In this document: in pieces, positions 24,300-33,944 of the stretch
Position numbering within the stretch: the first letter of the stretch is position 1
Layout: each line of letters starts with the position of its first letter
NCBI GenBank assembly: GCA_964058845.1
Contig: CAXKVR010000089.1
Location: forward strand, 62,001-126,000
From: Carex sylvatica
Taxonomy: Eukaryota; Streptophyta; Magnoliopsida; Poales; Cyperaceae
DNA: 64,000 nt
Direction of reading: 5' to 3'
Translations under genes and position numbers: made by a program
Notes under the pieces: model-generated
The model's database searches: none
What the model was told of the DNA's origin: nothing
What the model saw: the letters and a program-made list of their open reading frames with translations, nothing else

Positions 24300-24361
<62 letters not shown>
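24300..24361. repeat. (AT)n microsatellite
   Basis: About 30 uninterrupted AT units in intron 13 of the MED25 duplicate, between the duplicated exon 14 and the next foldback. Confidence 0.97.
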
Positions 24362-24364
<3 letters not shown>

Positions 24365-24862
24365 TTCAAAGTCTAAACAGTCGATTCAAACTACTCAACA
24401 TGATCTCCATATTGAAATGCGTTTGGAGATCAAATTTTACATTTTTTAAGGTTTTTTTAATATTTTTTTAGATGGGTAGAAAATCAATATTTTTGAATAG
24501 ATTATGGACCATAAAAAAAAGTAATTTAAAAAAAATCTAACAAACGACTCTGTTTTCTGATTTTCAAAGTCTAACCCGTTAGATGTTCAATCTATATTAA
24601 AATGTGCTTGGAGACCAAATTTTACATATTTTGGAATTTTATTACTATTTATTAAGATAGTTTAAAAATCGTTGTTTTTGTTAAAATTATGTACCATTAA
24701 AAAACAGCAATTTTCAAACCATCTTAATAAATAGTAAACAAAATTCAAAAAAGATAAAATGTGATCTCCTAGCATATTTTAATATAGATTGAACATCTAA
24801 TGGTTTGGATCGACTGTTTGAACTTTGAAAATTGGAAAACCGAGTTATTTGTTCTTAGAGCT
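24361..24862. mobile_element. Two foldbacks: a half copy, then an AACAAACGACTCTGTTTTC copy
   Basis: 24361-24530 is a single arm (agttttcaaagtctaaacag; aacatgatctccatattgaa). 24537-24862 is a full foldback with ends acaaacgactctgttttc / gaaaaccgagttatttgt and the core tttggaattttattactatt. Confidence 0.72.
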
Positions 24863-24900
24863 AGAAAAAAAACGTTTTGAACTTAGTCATTCTGTATAAA

Positions 24901-25286
24901 GGAGGGTTCAAATGCACCCAAATTTTTGTGCACCCAAATGCACCCTATCTTTTTTCTCCGTTTTCAAAGTCAAAACGGTTAATCCGAACCGTTAGATGCG
25001 ATCTATATATTAAGATGTGCTTGGAGACCAAATTTTACATTTTTTGAAATTTGTTTACTATTTTTTTAGATTTATTGAAAATCGCTGTTTTTTTATGGTC
25101 CAGATTTGCTAAAAACAGAGATTTTCAATAAATCTAAAAAAATAGTAAACAAATTTCAAAAATTGTAAAATTTGGTCTCCAAAGCACATCTTAATATATA
25201 GATCGCATCTAACGTTCGGATTAACCGTTTTGATTTTGAAAACGGAGAAAAAAGATAGAATGTATTTGGGTGCATTTGAACCCTCC
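24901..25286. mobile_element. Long foldback element, GGAGGGTTCAAATGCACCCA ends
   Basis: Ends ggagggttcaaatgcaccca / tgggtgcatttgaaccctcc. Core aaattttacattttttgaaa, tttgtttactatttttttag. A (TA)n run follows. Confidence 0.87.
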
Positions 25287-25307
25287 TCATATATATATAT
25301 ATATATA

Positions 25308-25715
25308 GAGAGAGGTATCCCCACATATGTTTATAACTCATTTTTGTGCTTCCAATGTCCAAATGGTCGATCTGAACCGTTCATCTTGTTCTCCATATTA
25401 ATATGTGCTTGGAAACTAAATTTTACATTTTTCTGAATTTTTTTACTATTTATTAAGCCACTTTGAAAATCGCTGATCCAACGGTGGCTGCACAAAACAG
25501 TAAAATCAGCAGCCACCGTTGGATCAGCGATTTTCAAAGTGGCTTAATAAATAGTAAAAAAATTCAGAAAAATGTAAAATTTAGTTTCCAAGCCCATATT
25601 AATATGGAGAACAAGATGAACGGTTCAGATCGACCATTTGGACATTGGAAACACAAAAATAAGTTATAAGCATATGTGGGGATATGCTTATATAAGCATA
25701 GTAGCCAACCTCTCT
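25308..25715. mobile_element. Long foldback element, AGAGAGGT ends, nearly perfect arms
   Basis: Inner arms match almost base for base over about 150 nt (ccactttgaaaatcgctgat and its inverse), which implies a recent insertion or arm homogenisation. Ends agagaggtatccccacata / gtagccaacctctct. The centre is cacaaaacagtaaaatcag. Adjoins exon 13 of the MED25 duplicate. Confidence 0.88.
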
Positions 25716-25716
25716 G

Positions 25717-25748
<32 letters not shown>

Positions 25749-26494
25749 ACTTGTATTGCATATGCTCGTCGGCAATGAGCCGATCTATTTGCATACTTGA
25801 CGGCCAATTAGCTGCCAGCACATAAAAAAAAAATTAATTAATTAAACAACAATACTTCAAGCTTATCAATCTGTGAACCCGAGAAAGAAAAGAACAGAGA
25901 AATATAAAACTCGCGTGTCAGATGCAGAGGCTCTTCTGTAACCCTATAATAACAAATGGTAATAAAAATAAGAATAAAATATAACACATGGAAAATAAGT
26001 GAAGAAGAACACATGGTAGATAGGTGAAAAATAATACAATTTAGTTGGTCTATTAATTCTTTTATATAACTTTATGATAAGCCATGGCTAACCAAATGAT
26101 GTTAAGCCAGATTATACTTGTACCCAAAAATTTAAATTTAAATTCCCAACAATTTTCTTGTACCTTCAATTTCTGGTGGGTGATTTAATTAAATTTAACC
26201 ATTAAATGCAGACGAAATAATTCATCATTCGTCAACTTACTTCAAGTCTACAAATGAATACTGGCTGCCCTTGCCTCTGCCCGGACAATGTTCCCTACCA
26301 AAAGTTAGAAATAAATAAGAATAAGTAAACTAGTAAACAAATGCTTTAAAAGCAAAGCAATAGAACAGGGGCATATATGTCAGTTCTTCAATGTTCAGAA
26401 CAACAACATAAACATGTTTCTCATATAGTACAAGGCTTCATCAAAATATACTTCGAAACTTCTTCAAATAAGGGTAATTATCACAAAACATACT

Positions 26495-26742
26495 TGCATA
26501 CTAAATTTGACATTTTTAGAATTTTTTACTATTTTATTTGATAAGTAGAAAATCATTACTTATGAATGGTCTCGAACTTTTAGATCAAGTGATTTTATAC
26601 ATATCTAAAAAAATCGTAAAATTTGATTACATTTTCATATGAAGGTCATGTTAAACAGTTTGAATCGACTGTTTGGGCTTTGACAACGGAGATATTGGTC
26701 CATAGTATAGATCAATCTGCACTATGCATTGTACCATAGCCT
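26495..26742. mobile_element. Foldback remnant in the MED25 duplicate, orthologous to 12505-12792
   Basis: Same position and same flanking direct repeat as in MED25 intron 10, so the insertion predates the gene duplication. Right end gtaccatagcctg. Confidence 0.75.
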
Positions 26743-27694
26743 GAAACTTCTTTAAATAAGGGTTATTTTCACAAAATGTACCATCCATATTTTGATAAAC
26801 TTAGACTGTGACCCTTGTGCATTATTTTTGCCTGAGTTGCTTCCCATCCCCGTAGGGTTCACACCTCCTGACTGCTGAGTCATACCGGGTGTAGGCATCA
26901 CACTACCGGGTCCAGATCCAATACAACCACCAATCATGTTTCCTAATCAAGTATTGATTGTATATAATTCATATTAACAATCATAAGTCTGACTAGGTTC
27001 AATTAAACCAAACCATTCTAAAAATTTGCTTACCACCTGATTTACTAGAGTTCTGCAGTGTGGATCCTGTTACTGGTACCGAAACCGGAGCAGTGGTGGG
27101 CTCCTCAAGCTTCACAACACCAGGATTTGGTACCAGGTGAGCACTTATCGGGCGGTTCAAGGCTGACCGTGCCTCCAAGAAACTGTCAGAGAGCAACAAC
27201 AGGTGTTGAGCTTGCTTGACCTGGTCAACAGATGGGTCAGCCGGCCTAGCACCTCTCTTTCCCTATCAAGAAAAAACCAACCTTCTATTTAATTAGTACA
27301 TTTTCTTGTTGCTTACAATTAGTTTGTTATTTTATTCATCCCTTAAATGATATTTATTTTATAGCATTTTCAATATTTTATTCATGTATGTGAGTTCAGA
27401 TAGCATACTTGTAAAGTATAGGTACAGTATGGAACCTGTGTTATAGAAATAAATAAGTAGCATATGTGAATTGAAAAATATATATATTAGAGAGGATTGT
27501 GTCCGCAAAAAAAGGTTACCGCATTGTAGATATCTCTCAATTTGGGCAGCTGGTTTGGCGAAATAACCGACAGAGAAACGGAGCACTGCACATATTCCAA
27601 AAGAAATCCTTACAAAAATACTGGTAAAAAATGCATTGAACCTATAAAGTCACAACTGCAGAAAAACCAAAGCACCAAACAATACAAGTGAAAG

Positions 27695-28096
27695 GAGTGA
27701 GGCTATGGTATATGCATAGCGCGGATTGGTTCGTACTATGGATCAACATCTTCGTTTTCAAAATTCAACTAGTCGATCTGAACTGTTCAACATGATCTCC
27801 ATATGAAATGTACTTACCAACTAAATTTTACATTTTTAGAATTTTTTTACAATTCTTTTAGTCAGATAGAAAATCACTACTTTTGAATGGTCTAGAATTT
27901 TTAGATCAAGTGATTTTCTACCACTCTAAAAAAATGGTAAAAAAATTCTAAAAAATGTAAAATTGGATCAGCAAGTAACATTTTCATATGGAGTTCATGT
28001 TGAACGGTTCAAATCAATTGTTTGGACTTTAAAAACGGAGCTATTGATCCGTAGTACGGACCAATCCGCGCTATGCAGAGTACCATAGCCTCACTC
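27695..28096. mobile_element. Long foldback element, GAGTGAGGCTATGG family, in intron 5 of the MED25 duplicate
   Basis: Ends gagtgaggctatggtatatg / agtaccatagcctcactc. Flanks caagtgaaag and caatgaaag resemble a target duplication. The intact MED25 shows the empty site attagtgaaagtagaatt (about 15392-15409), so this copy entered after the duplication. Confidence 0.9.
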
Positions 28097-28720
28097 CAAT
28101 GAAAGCAGAATTAAACCTGTGAGAAGCATCTAGCAACAGCCTCCGCATCGGCCAGAAAAGAAGGTTGTATCGTCTCGCCATTCTCATTTTTCTCTACTGA
28201 TGGCAGGTACACAAGAGTTGGTGGCACATATGGATTGTTAGCACAAGCCAGCACACGGTGCTTGCTCACCTCACCAGCAACAGCCGCACTGGAATCTGGA
28301 TCATGTAGCATCTACAAAAAAAAAAAAAAAATACACATATCACTGCCCAGTTACCAGTTCTTCACAGGAATACATAATGTATCCTTTCCATGCAGTATGC
28401 AATTTCAGGTCAACAGTATAAGATTAGCTAAAAATTGCACTAAAACTATCTGTAAGTGATCAACATCACTGCCCCTCTTTTAGCTTGCTTTACAAAATAA
28501 CGTACCATTATTGCGTTAGAGAGGCCCTCTGCAATACAAGCATCACCAAAACCGTTCTTTGCGCTGCAGAAAGGGAGGTTTGTCAACCACTGCAAAAACA
28601 TTTCTACATCCCTTGTCCATCCCGTTTTTTGCACCTTAAAACCTATTATATTTCACATCTTCTCTCAATAAGTATTCACTTTCAATTTTTTTGATACATT
28701 AAATGGCAACAATGGAGGCT

Positions 28721-29290
28721 AAATCAACAATTTCAGTTCAGTCGGTTTGCCAAAATTTCGAAATATTAAATACAATGTTGAATTGTCGATTAAAAGTAAT
28801 GCACAGAACAGAAAATTTTGTATTTGACAAAAATGGTGCAATGGAGGCTAAATTTTTTTTGTTCTTAAATGAAGTTGTAATCAGTAAACCGAGGAAGGCC
28901 AAAATCAACAATTTCAGTTCAATCGGTTTGCCAAAATTTTGAAATATTAAATAGAATGTCGAATTGTCAATTAAATTAATGCACAGATCAGAAAATTTTG
29001 TATCTGACAAAAATGGTGCAATGGAGGCTAAATTTTTTCTGTTCTTAAATGAAGTTGCAATCAGTAAACCAAGGAAGGCCAAAATCAACAATTTCAGTTC
29101 AATCGGTTTGCCAAAATTTTGAAATATTAAATAGAATGTCGAATTGTTGATTAAAAGTAATGCACAGAACAGAAAATTTTGTATCTGACAAAAATGGTGC
29201 AATGGAGGCTAAATTTTTTCTGTTCTTAAATGAAGTTGTAATCAGTAAACCATTGAAGGCCAAAATCAACAGTTTCAGTTCAATTGTTTG
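28721..29290. repeat. Tandem repeat of about 181 bp in intron 3 of the MED25 duplicate
   Basis: The sequence aaatcaacaatttcagttca starts at 28721, 28902, 29082 and, slightly changed, 29263 (spacing 181, 180, 181). Units share atgcacagaacagaaaattt and ggtgcaatggaggctaaatt. Intact MED25 has one copy near 16347. Confidence 0.92.
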
Positions 29291-29520
29291 CCAAATTTTG
29301 AAAAACAATGTTAGATGTATACAGCTACACAGTCCATGTGCACTGAACATGACCAGAGCAAACTCTGGAATTGGTCCCACCAATTTCTGCATAACAGAAA
29401 GAGACACGTCAAATTTATCAAGAAATAAAAAATATTTGCAGCAAATGACCTACTGAAAGACTTCACCTCCGTCATTACTCTCTCTCTATATATACTCTGC
29501 CTTCGCCGAGAGTCTTTCTC

Positions 29521-31575
29521 TGACTGAAATTTTTATTCATAAGAAATAAAATAAATAAAATATTAAATATAAGAAAGGTCACAGTAGAATTCTAAAAATA
29601 AGAAGGCAATGTTACTATCTGGAGTCGATGTCAAATAATCACGAATCTCATGTTAAAAAAAGAAAAAAGAAAAAAAATCTAAGTGTAACTCTAAATGAAA
29701 ACAAAATTTGAAAAAAAAATTCTAAAAGTAGAACTCTAAATAAGACAAACAATTGAAAAAAAATATTTTTTTTTCTAAGGTGGGACTCCAAATTCTACTT
29801 TAGAAACAATACTTTGAAATGAGCACGAATTATCGATTTGATGTCACTAATGGTCTTTGTAATATCCTCTCTCATATCTTCTCTTATAACATTGGTAATC
29901 ACTGCTACTATTAATTGTTCATAATTAGTACGATCAGTCGGGGCACGATATGTATGCGGTGTATTTAATGTTTTAATTGTCCACTGAGCCCTAAGTAAAG
30001 AAGACAATCACCAATTGCATCTGGTGTTTTTGCACTCGACCATAATTTTAATTTTACTACTTTCTTTCCACTTTACTTATATATTCTTACATATGTGAAA
30101 CTCCTTTATCGCTCTATTCATAAAATCTTTTGACAGAAATACTTGCTCCACTTCAAGAGATTAATCATCAAAATGTGGGGTTGTATCAAAAAAAACTTGC
30201 ATCTACTTCTCAAAATGCGGATGTGTCATTGAAACTTGCTACAGAGTGACGGTCACCATGATCGAAAATGGGAATATGCTGAGTCTGATGAACAGCTGGT
30301 GTCTGGGACTTTAGCAAGACACCATTCCGAATCATTTTCATCATATTCATCGTCATTACAATAATCTAGATCATTATCCTCATCACTTTGGGGCAAGTCG
30401 TCATCACCGGGATCATTTTCGTCATTGCTATTATAATCATCGTATTCACCTCTGCATGGACAGCTGATGAAAACTCATTCATATTGGGATATGGTTCAGG
30501 ATAAAGATTCTGGGGCGGTGTGTTCTCTTTGACGGGGTCGGACCCGACTAGAACCCTTATGTGGATCACAGTACTGGGACTGACGAGGTTTTGGTTGCGT
30601 CTCAGGTACCACATTATCAAAGCCCAGCTGGAATTGTGTTGCTCCCACAACTAAAATAAACTCAATGAAAATATCAATGACACGATATTTTCTTCTGAAA
30701 TTCATTAACTGTCCAAAACTTATCATCTAACCTTCATTGTAAATAAGTTCTACAACCTCGTAATAACGGTCAGTTGGTGTACCAATATTTCATCGAGCAT
30801 AAATGATTAGGTTGTATTCACTCTCAGAATATTCAAACTGACGATAAATCATAACTTTCAAATCGTTAAAATTTTGTTCAAAGGTCGCACAAAATAAATA
30901 CTGATGGCTAATATTATACTCTGCGCCTCTCGGACCGTATCGAATTTCACCACCAATAAACACATTTACTAATACCATGAATGATTGTTTTCAAAAAAAT
31001 AACCTACACAATGGATATCAATTACAACATGTAAATATATATTGTTTACAACAAAATTAGTGCAAAAGTATCATCAATAAATTAACTATAAAAATAGTTA
31101 CCTGGAATTATTAGAGCTGAAGGGTTCTTTGAAAACGAGAGAAACTTATGAGATGAGAGAGACAGATATGTCTATAGGGTTCGTGTTTTGTTGAGATGGG
31201 TATAGGCCAGGGTATGATATGGCGTCCCATTTTTTTTTAATTTGAATCTTATGGACTGTAATGCGTCCCACTTTTATAATATGTTGGAAATCTTTTTTCA
31301 CAATTTTATTTTCATTTGAAGTCCTACTTTATTCTTCTTCTTTTTTAATCTTTTCTTATTGCTTATCTTATTTGGAGTCCCACTTTTATAATTTTTTTCC
31401 AAATTTTGTTCTCATCTGGAGTCCCTATTAGATTTTTTTTGTTTAGCATGCGTAATTATTTGACATTCGCAGGGCTCCAAATCGTAACGTTGCTTTCTTA
31501 TTTTTAGAATTCTCCCGTGATCTTTCTTATTTTTAATATTTTATTTATTTTATTTCTTATGAATAAATATTTCAG
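29521..31575. mobile_element. Mutator-like element with long inverted repeats, about 2.05 kb, inserted in the leader of the MED25 duplicate
   Basis: Ends ctgaaatttttattcataag / cttatgaataaatatttcag, then agaaataaaataaataaaat and its inverse. The inverted repeats extend about 250 nt and contain subrepeats of the type gtgggactccaaat. Sequence right of the element (ggtttcttttgccccaagtc, aaaagacgaaaactc) continues the homology to the MED25 upstream region at 17160-17200. The interior holds decayed transposase-like coding sequence on the minus strand. Confidence 0.75.
30380..30978 (-). pseudogene. Decayed N-terminal part of a Mutator-type transposase
   Basis: Minus-strand frame from 30978: VNVFIGGEIRYGPRGAEYN, then SESEYNLIIYAR, a stop at 30790-30792, then NIGTPTDRYYEVVELIYNEG. 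Further on lie Pro/Gln-rich and strongly acidic stretches (NDENDPGDDDLPQSDEDND). This order resembles the N-terminal region of plant MuDR-like proteins ahead of the catalytic domain, which is missing. Family from memory. Confidence 0.45.
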
Positions 31576-31637
31576 CTCTCATAGGTTTCTTTTGCCCCAA
31601 GTCAAAAGACGAAAACTCTTTAACTCAGAATCATGTC

Positions 31638-31792
31638 ACCTAAGGTAACATAACATTTTTTATTACATCTGAACCGTTCGATCAGAGTCCGCAAGAATAT
31701 TAAAAAAGAACTGTGCATTTCACCTTGGACCGGATTGGCCGTGTTTCTGATCGGACGGTCTGGATATATACATAAATAGTCTGTTACCTCAG
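31638..31792. mobile_element. MITE related to 17474-17590
   Basis: Ends cctaaggtaaca / ctgttacctcagagg; interior ctgaaccgttcgatca and gatcggacggtctgg are inverted. Its position relative to the MED25 duplicate parallels that of 17474-17590 relative to MED25, so it may be the same ancestral insertion. Confidence 0.65.
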
Positions 31793-32830
31793 AGGATATG
31801 GAAACTCAACACAAAGTGCACTTGTAAATTGGTTGAGGTCTAAAGTTTTTGTGGAAAAATTGATTATTTTAAAAGTTTTCATTGGTACACCAGAAATAAA
31901 AAAATAAAATAAAAACATAAATTTTGGTTTATAATAAAATGAATTGTGATACCCGGTATGTATTGTGTCAGAACTGCACAATAGAAACAGGTTTACATCT
32001 GTTTTTTTTAATGTAGTTATGCAAAGCGGGTATGGGAGTTATCGGGTCTGCACTTGCATGCAGGTGTTACAATCCAACTGACTTGGGACTCTTTTTGGAT
32101 GCGATACAGATACGGTGTGCGAACCTAAGCGGGTCTGGGCTGCTAGGTTCATGGCTGTGTTGTGGGGAGTATGGAAGCAAAGAAATGTTGTTATTTTCAT
32201 AAATGAGAGGAAGCCATGCATCTTGGCTGTTGGCGCAGGAGGTTAGGGAGGAGGCGCAACTATGGTTGAAATACTGTAGAATGAGTGGTAGTGCAGGAAG
32301 TTGTGTATTAAATTGAGAGGAGTTATAAAATTAGGATCTAGTAGTTGTAAACAAATTTCTATTATGTAATTCTGGTAGCTGCTATCTGGTTTCAAAAAAA
32401 AAAAAAAAAAAATTAATATACTGATCATATTCAACTAAATGTTCAAGAATTTTGTCTACCTCTAATTAAATGTTTAATTACATCTAACTAAATGTTAAGA
32501 ACGAGCAGCTAATTGTAAATTAGACGAATATATTTGTCAATTATATAATAAATAAAAAATAATTACAACTAAAAAATGACTGTTTTAGTGAACGAAAATC
32601 TCATATTTGTTGATCATCACTACTTGTAGATAATTATGATAAAAAATAATGAAAAATTAAAATATCTCATGAAATAAAAAGAAATAAATGTTTACTTAAA
32701 ATTCATTTAGTAGCAATTCATGCATGTTATGATATTTCACTGGTAGAAAATTATTTATATACAAGTACAGAGAAATATATATATAGTAAAGTTGACTAAT
32801 TGTTGACCTACTCGTCTACCCCTTCAATCT
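31793..32830. other. Intergenic, no gene seen
   Basis: AT-rich with a poly(A) run at 32394-32411. A moderately GC-rich part at 32030-32280 has no convincing reading frame. Confidence 0.45.
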
Positions 32831-32832
32831 AT

Positions 32833-33740
32833 AGTTAGAGATCTCCTGTTACATACTCCCTGTAGTTAGACTAACGGAGCTACCCATTTTAGTAAGGGAT
32901 CAACTGTATTGAACAGAGTATCATAATTCGCTTATAATTCGTATTTTTAATGTTTTTGAAACCAAACATCGAATAAAATACAAAAAATATATTATACATT
33001 TTATTTGTGAATAAAATACAAACTTTTTTAATTTCTTGTGATACTGAAACATTTCACAATTATATCCAAATTATTTCCTCATCATGAGTTTTTCATGGGC
33101 CGAATCCATCCAAACTATTCATTTATCACTATAGTTTCCAGTCTATTCACAGTTAGAGATCTCCCGTGACGTACTCCCTGTAGTTGACTACGGAGTAACC
33201 CATTTTAATAAGGGATCAATCAGTCTACAGTTAATCATCTTTTGATAACAGTACAATACTACACAGATGATTATACAAAACTTGACCACATATGAACTGA
33301 GCACCCTATCCATGCCCCTTGGCGCTTGAATCGCTCAAAACCAACAGAGAAGATCTTTCACAAAATAAAACCCAAAAATAAGATTAGATGGCTTTCACCA
33401 TTTCTCAGTTCAAAACCCAGAACCCAAACCCAACAAATCTCACCCGTCCATTTCAGAGATCGAACGGGCAATCGGTATCACGCCTGATCCTGCTGTAAAA
33501 TATCTCTTTAGTTGACTACTTGTTGACTCCCCCATCAATCCACAGTTAGAGATCTCCTGTTAGGCTGTTACACATTCCCTGTATTTAACTGTAGAGCAAC
33601 CCATTTTTAAAAGGGCTCAGCTATAGCTAAACATCCTCGCAATAACAGAAAAAAACCACATGGACGACTATACAAAATTGACCACATATGAACTGAGCAC
33701 CCTATCCATGACCCATTGGTCCACTTCCACTGGTGCTTGA
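32833..33740 (+). repeat. Three-fold promoter repeat upstream of the small plastid-type gene
   Basis: agttagagatctcctgtt or its variant starts at 32833, 33151 and 33544. Each is followed by actccctgta or attccctgta and cccatttt...aaggg. Copies 2 and 3 continue with tgaccacatatgaactgagc and accctatccatg, so at least the last two repeats are about 390 bp long and include the gene's proximal promoter. Confidence 0.87.
33388..33493 (+). pseudogene. Decayed copy of exon 1 of the downstream gene
   Basis: Starts ATGGCTTTCACCATTTCTCAGTT, as in the real gene at 33945, then lacks about 55 bases and resumes aacccaacaaatctcacccg and agatcgaacgggcaatcggt before losing homology. The deletion breaks the frame. 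It belongs to the second promoter repeat. Confidence 0.85.
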
Positions 33741-33754
33741 ATTCGCTTGAATGG

Positions 33755-33878
33755 GGGTAAATATATTTACAGAACAAGTTTTGCTTCATGCAGCTTACCA
33801 GCAATTGAGCCAAAGCACTGCTGTGTAGGCCTATTGCGCTGCATGAAGCAAACTATAATCTGTCAATATATTTATCCC
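33755..33878. mobile_element. Short hairpin MITE, copy 5, 67 bp upstream of a start codon
   Basis: Ends gggggtaaatatatttacag / ctgtcaatatatttatccc; stem ttgcttcatgcag / ctgcatgaagcaa. Lies between promoter repeat 3 and the ATG at 33945, thus in the promoter or leader. Confidence 0.85.
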
Positions 33879-33944
33879 TTCAAAAGCTGAAAACAAACTG
33901 AGAAAGAAGAACCTTCACAAAACAAGACCGAAAACAGAGATATC

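Larger units (their letters stand above)
22005..29475 (-). pseudogene. Broken tandem duplicate of MED25
   Basis: Exon-by-exon match to MED25 in the same orientation: 29323-29386 (exon 3), 28506-28642 (4, six bases longer), 28117-28311 (5), 27520-27585 (6), 27034-27262 (7), about 26770-26938 (3' part of 10), 26241-26294 (11), 25915-25943 (12), 25749-25817 (13), 24167-24251 (14), 22005-22091 (15). Missing: exon 2 and all of exon 1 but the ATG and a few codons, which now abut intron 2 sequence near 29458; exons 8, 9 and the start of 10, joined near 26938; and exon 16. The exon 13 acceptor has changed from acag to atgt and the exon 12 donor from GT to GC. Most remaining exons are still open, so it may be young or partly selected, but no MED25-like product seems possible: most of the vWA N-terminus, the linker and the Gln tail are lost. 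Homology to the MED25 locus runs from about 21630 to at least 31620. Confidence 0.93.

Noticed and set aside
24300..24361. Possible assembly gap filler
   Set aside because: The (AT)n run is long but ordinary for plant introns and continues into recognisable foldback sequence.
25331..25669. Pairs of 60-70 codon frames on both strands
   Set aside because: They arise from the arms of one foldback; the same frame appears twice because the arms are inverted copies.
28738..29407. Repeated minus-strand frames with a recurring GLPRLL-like pattern
   Set aside because: They follow the 181-bp tandem repeat in an intron of the MED25 duplicate, so the apparent protein repeat is a by-product.
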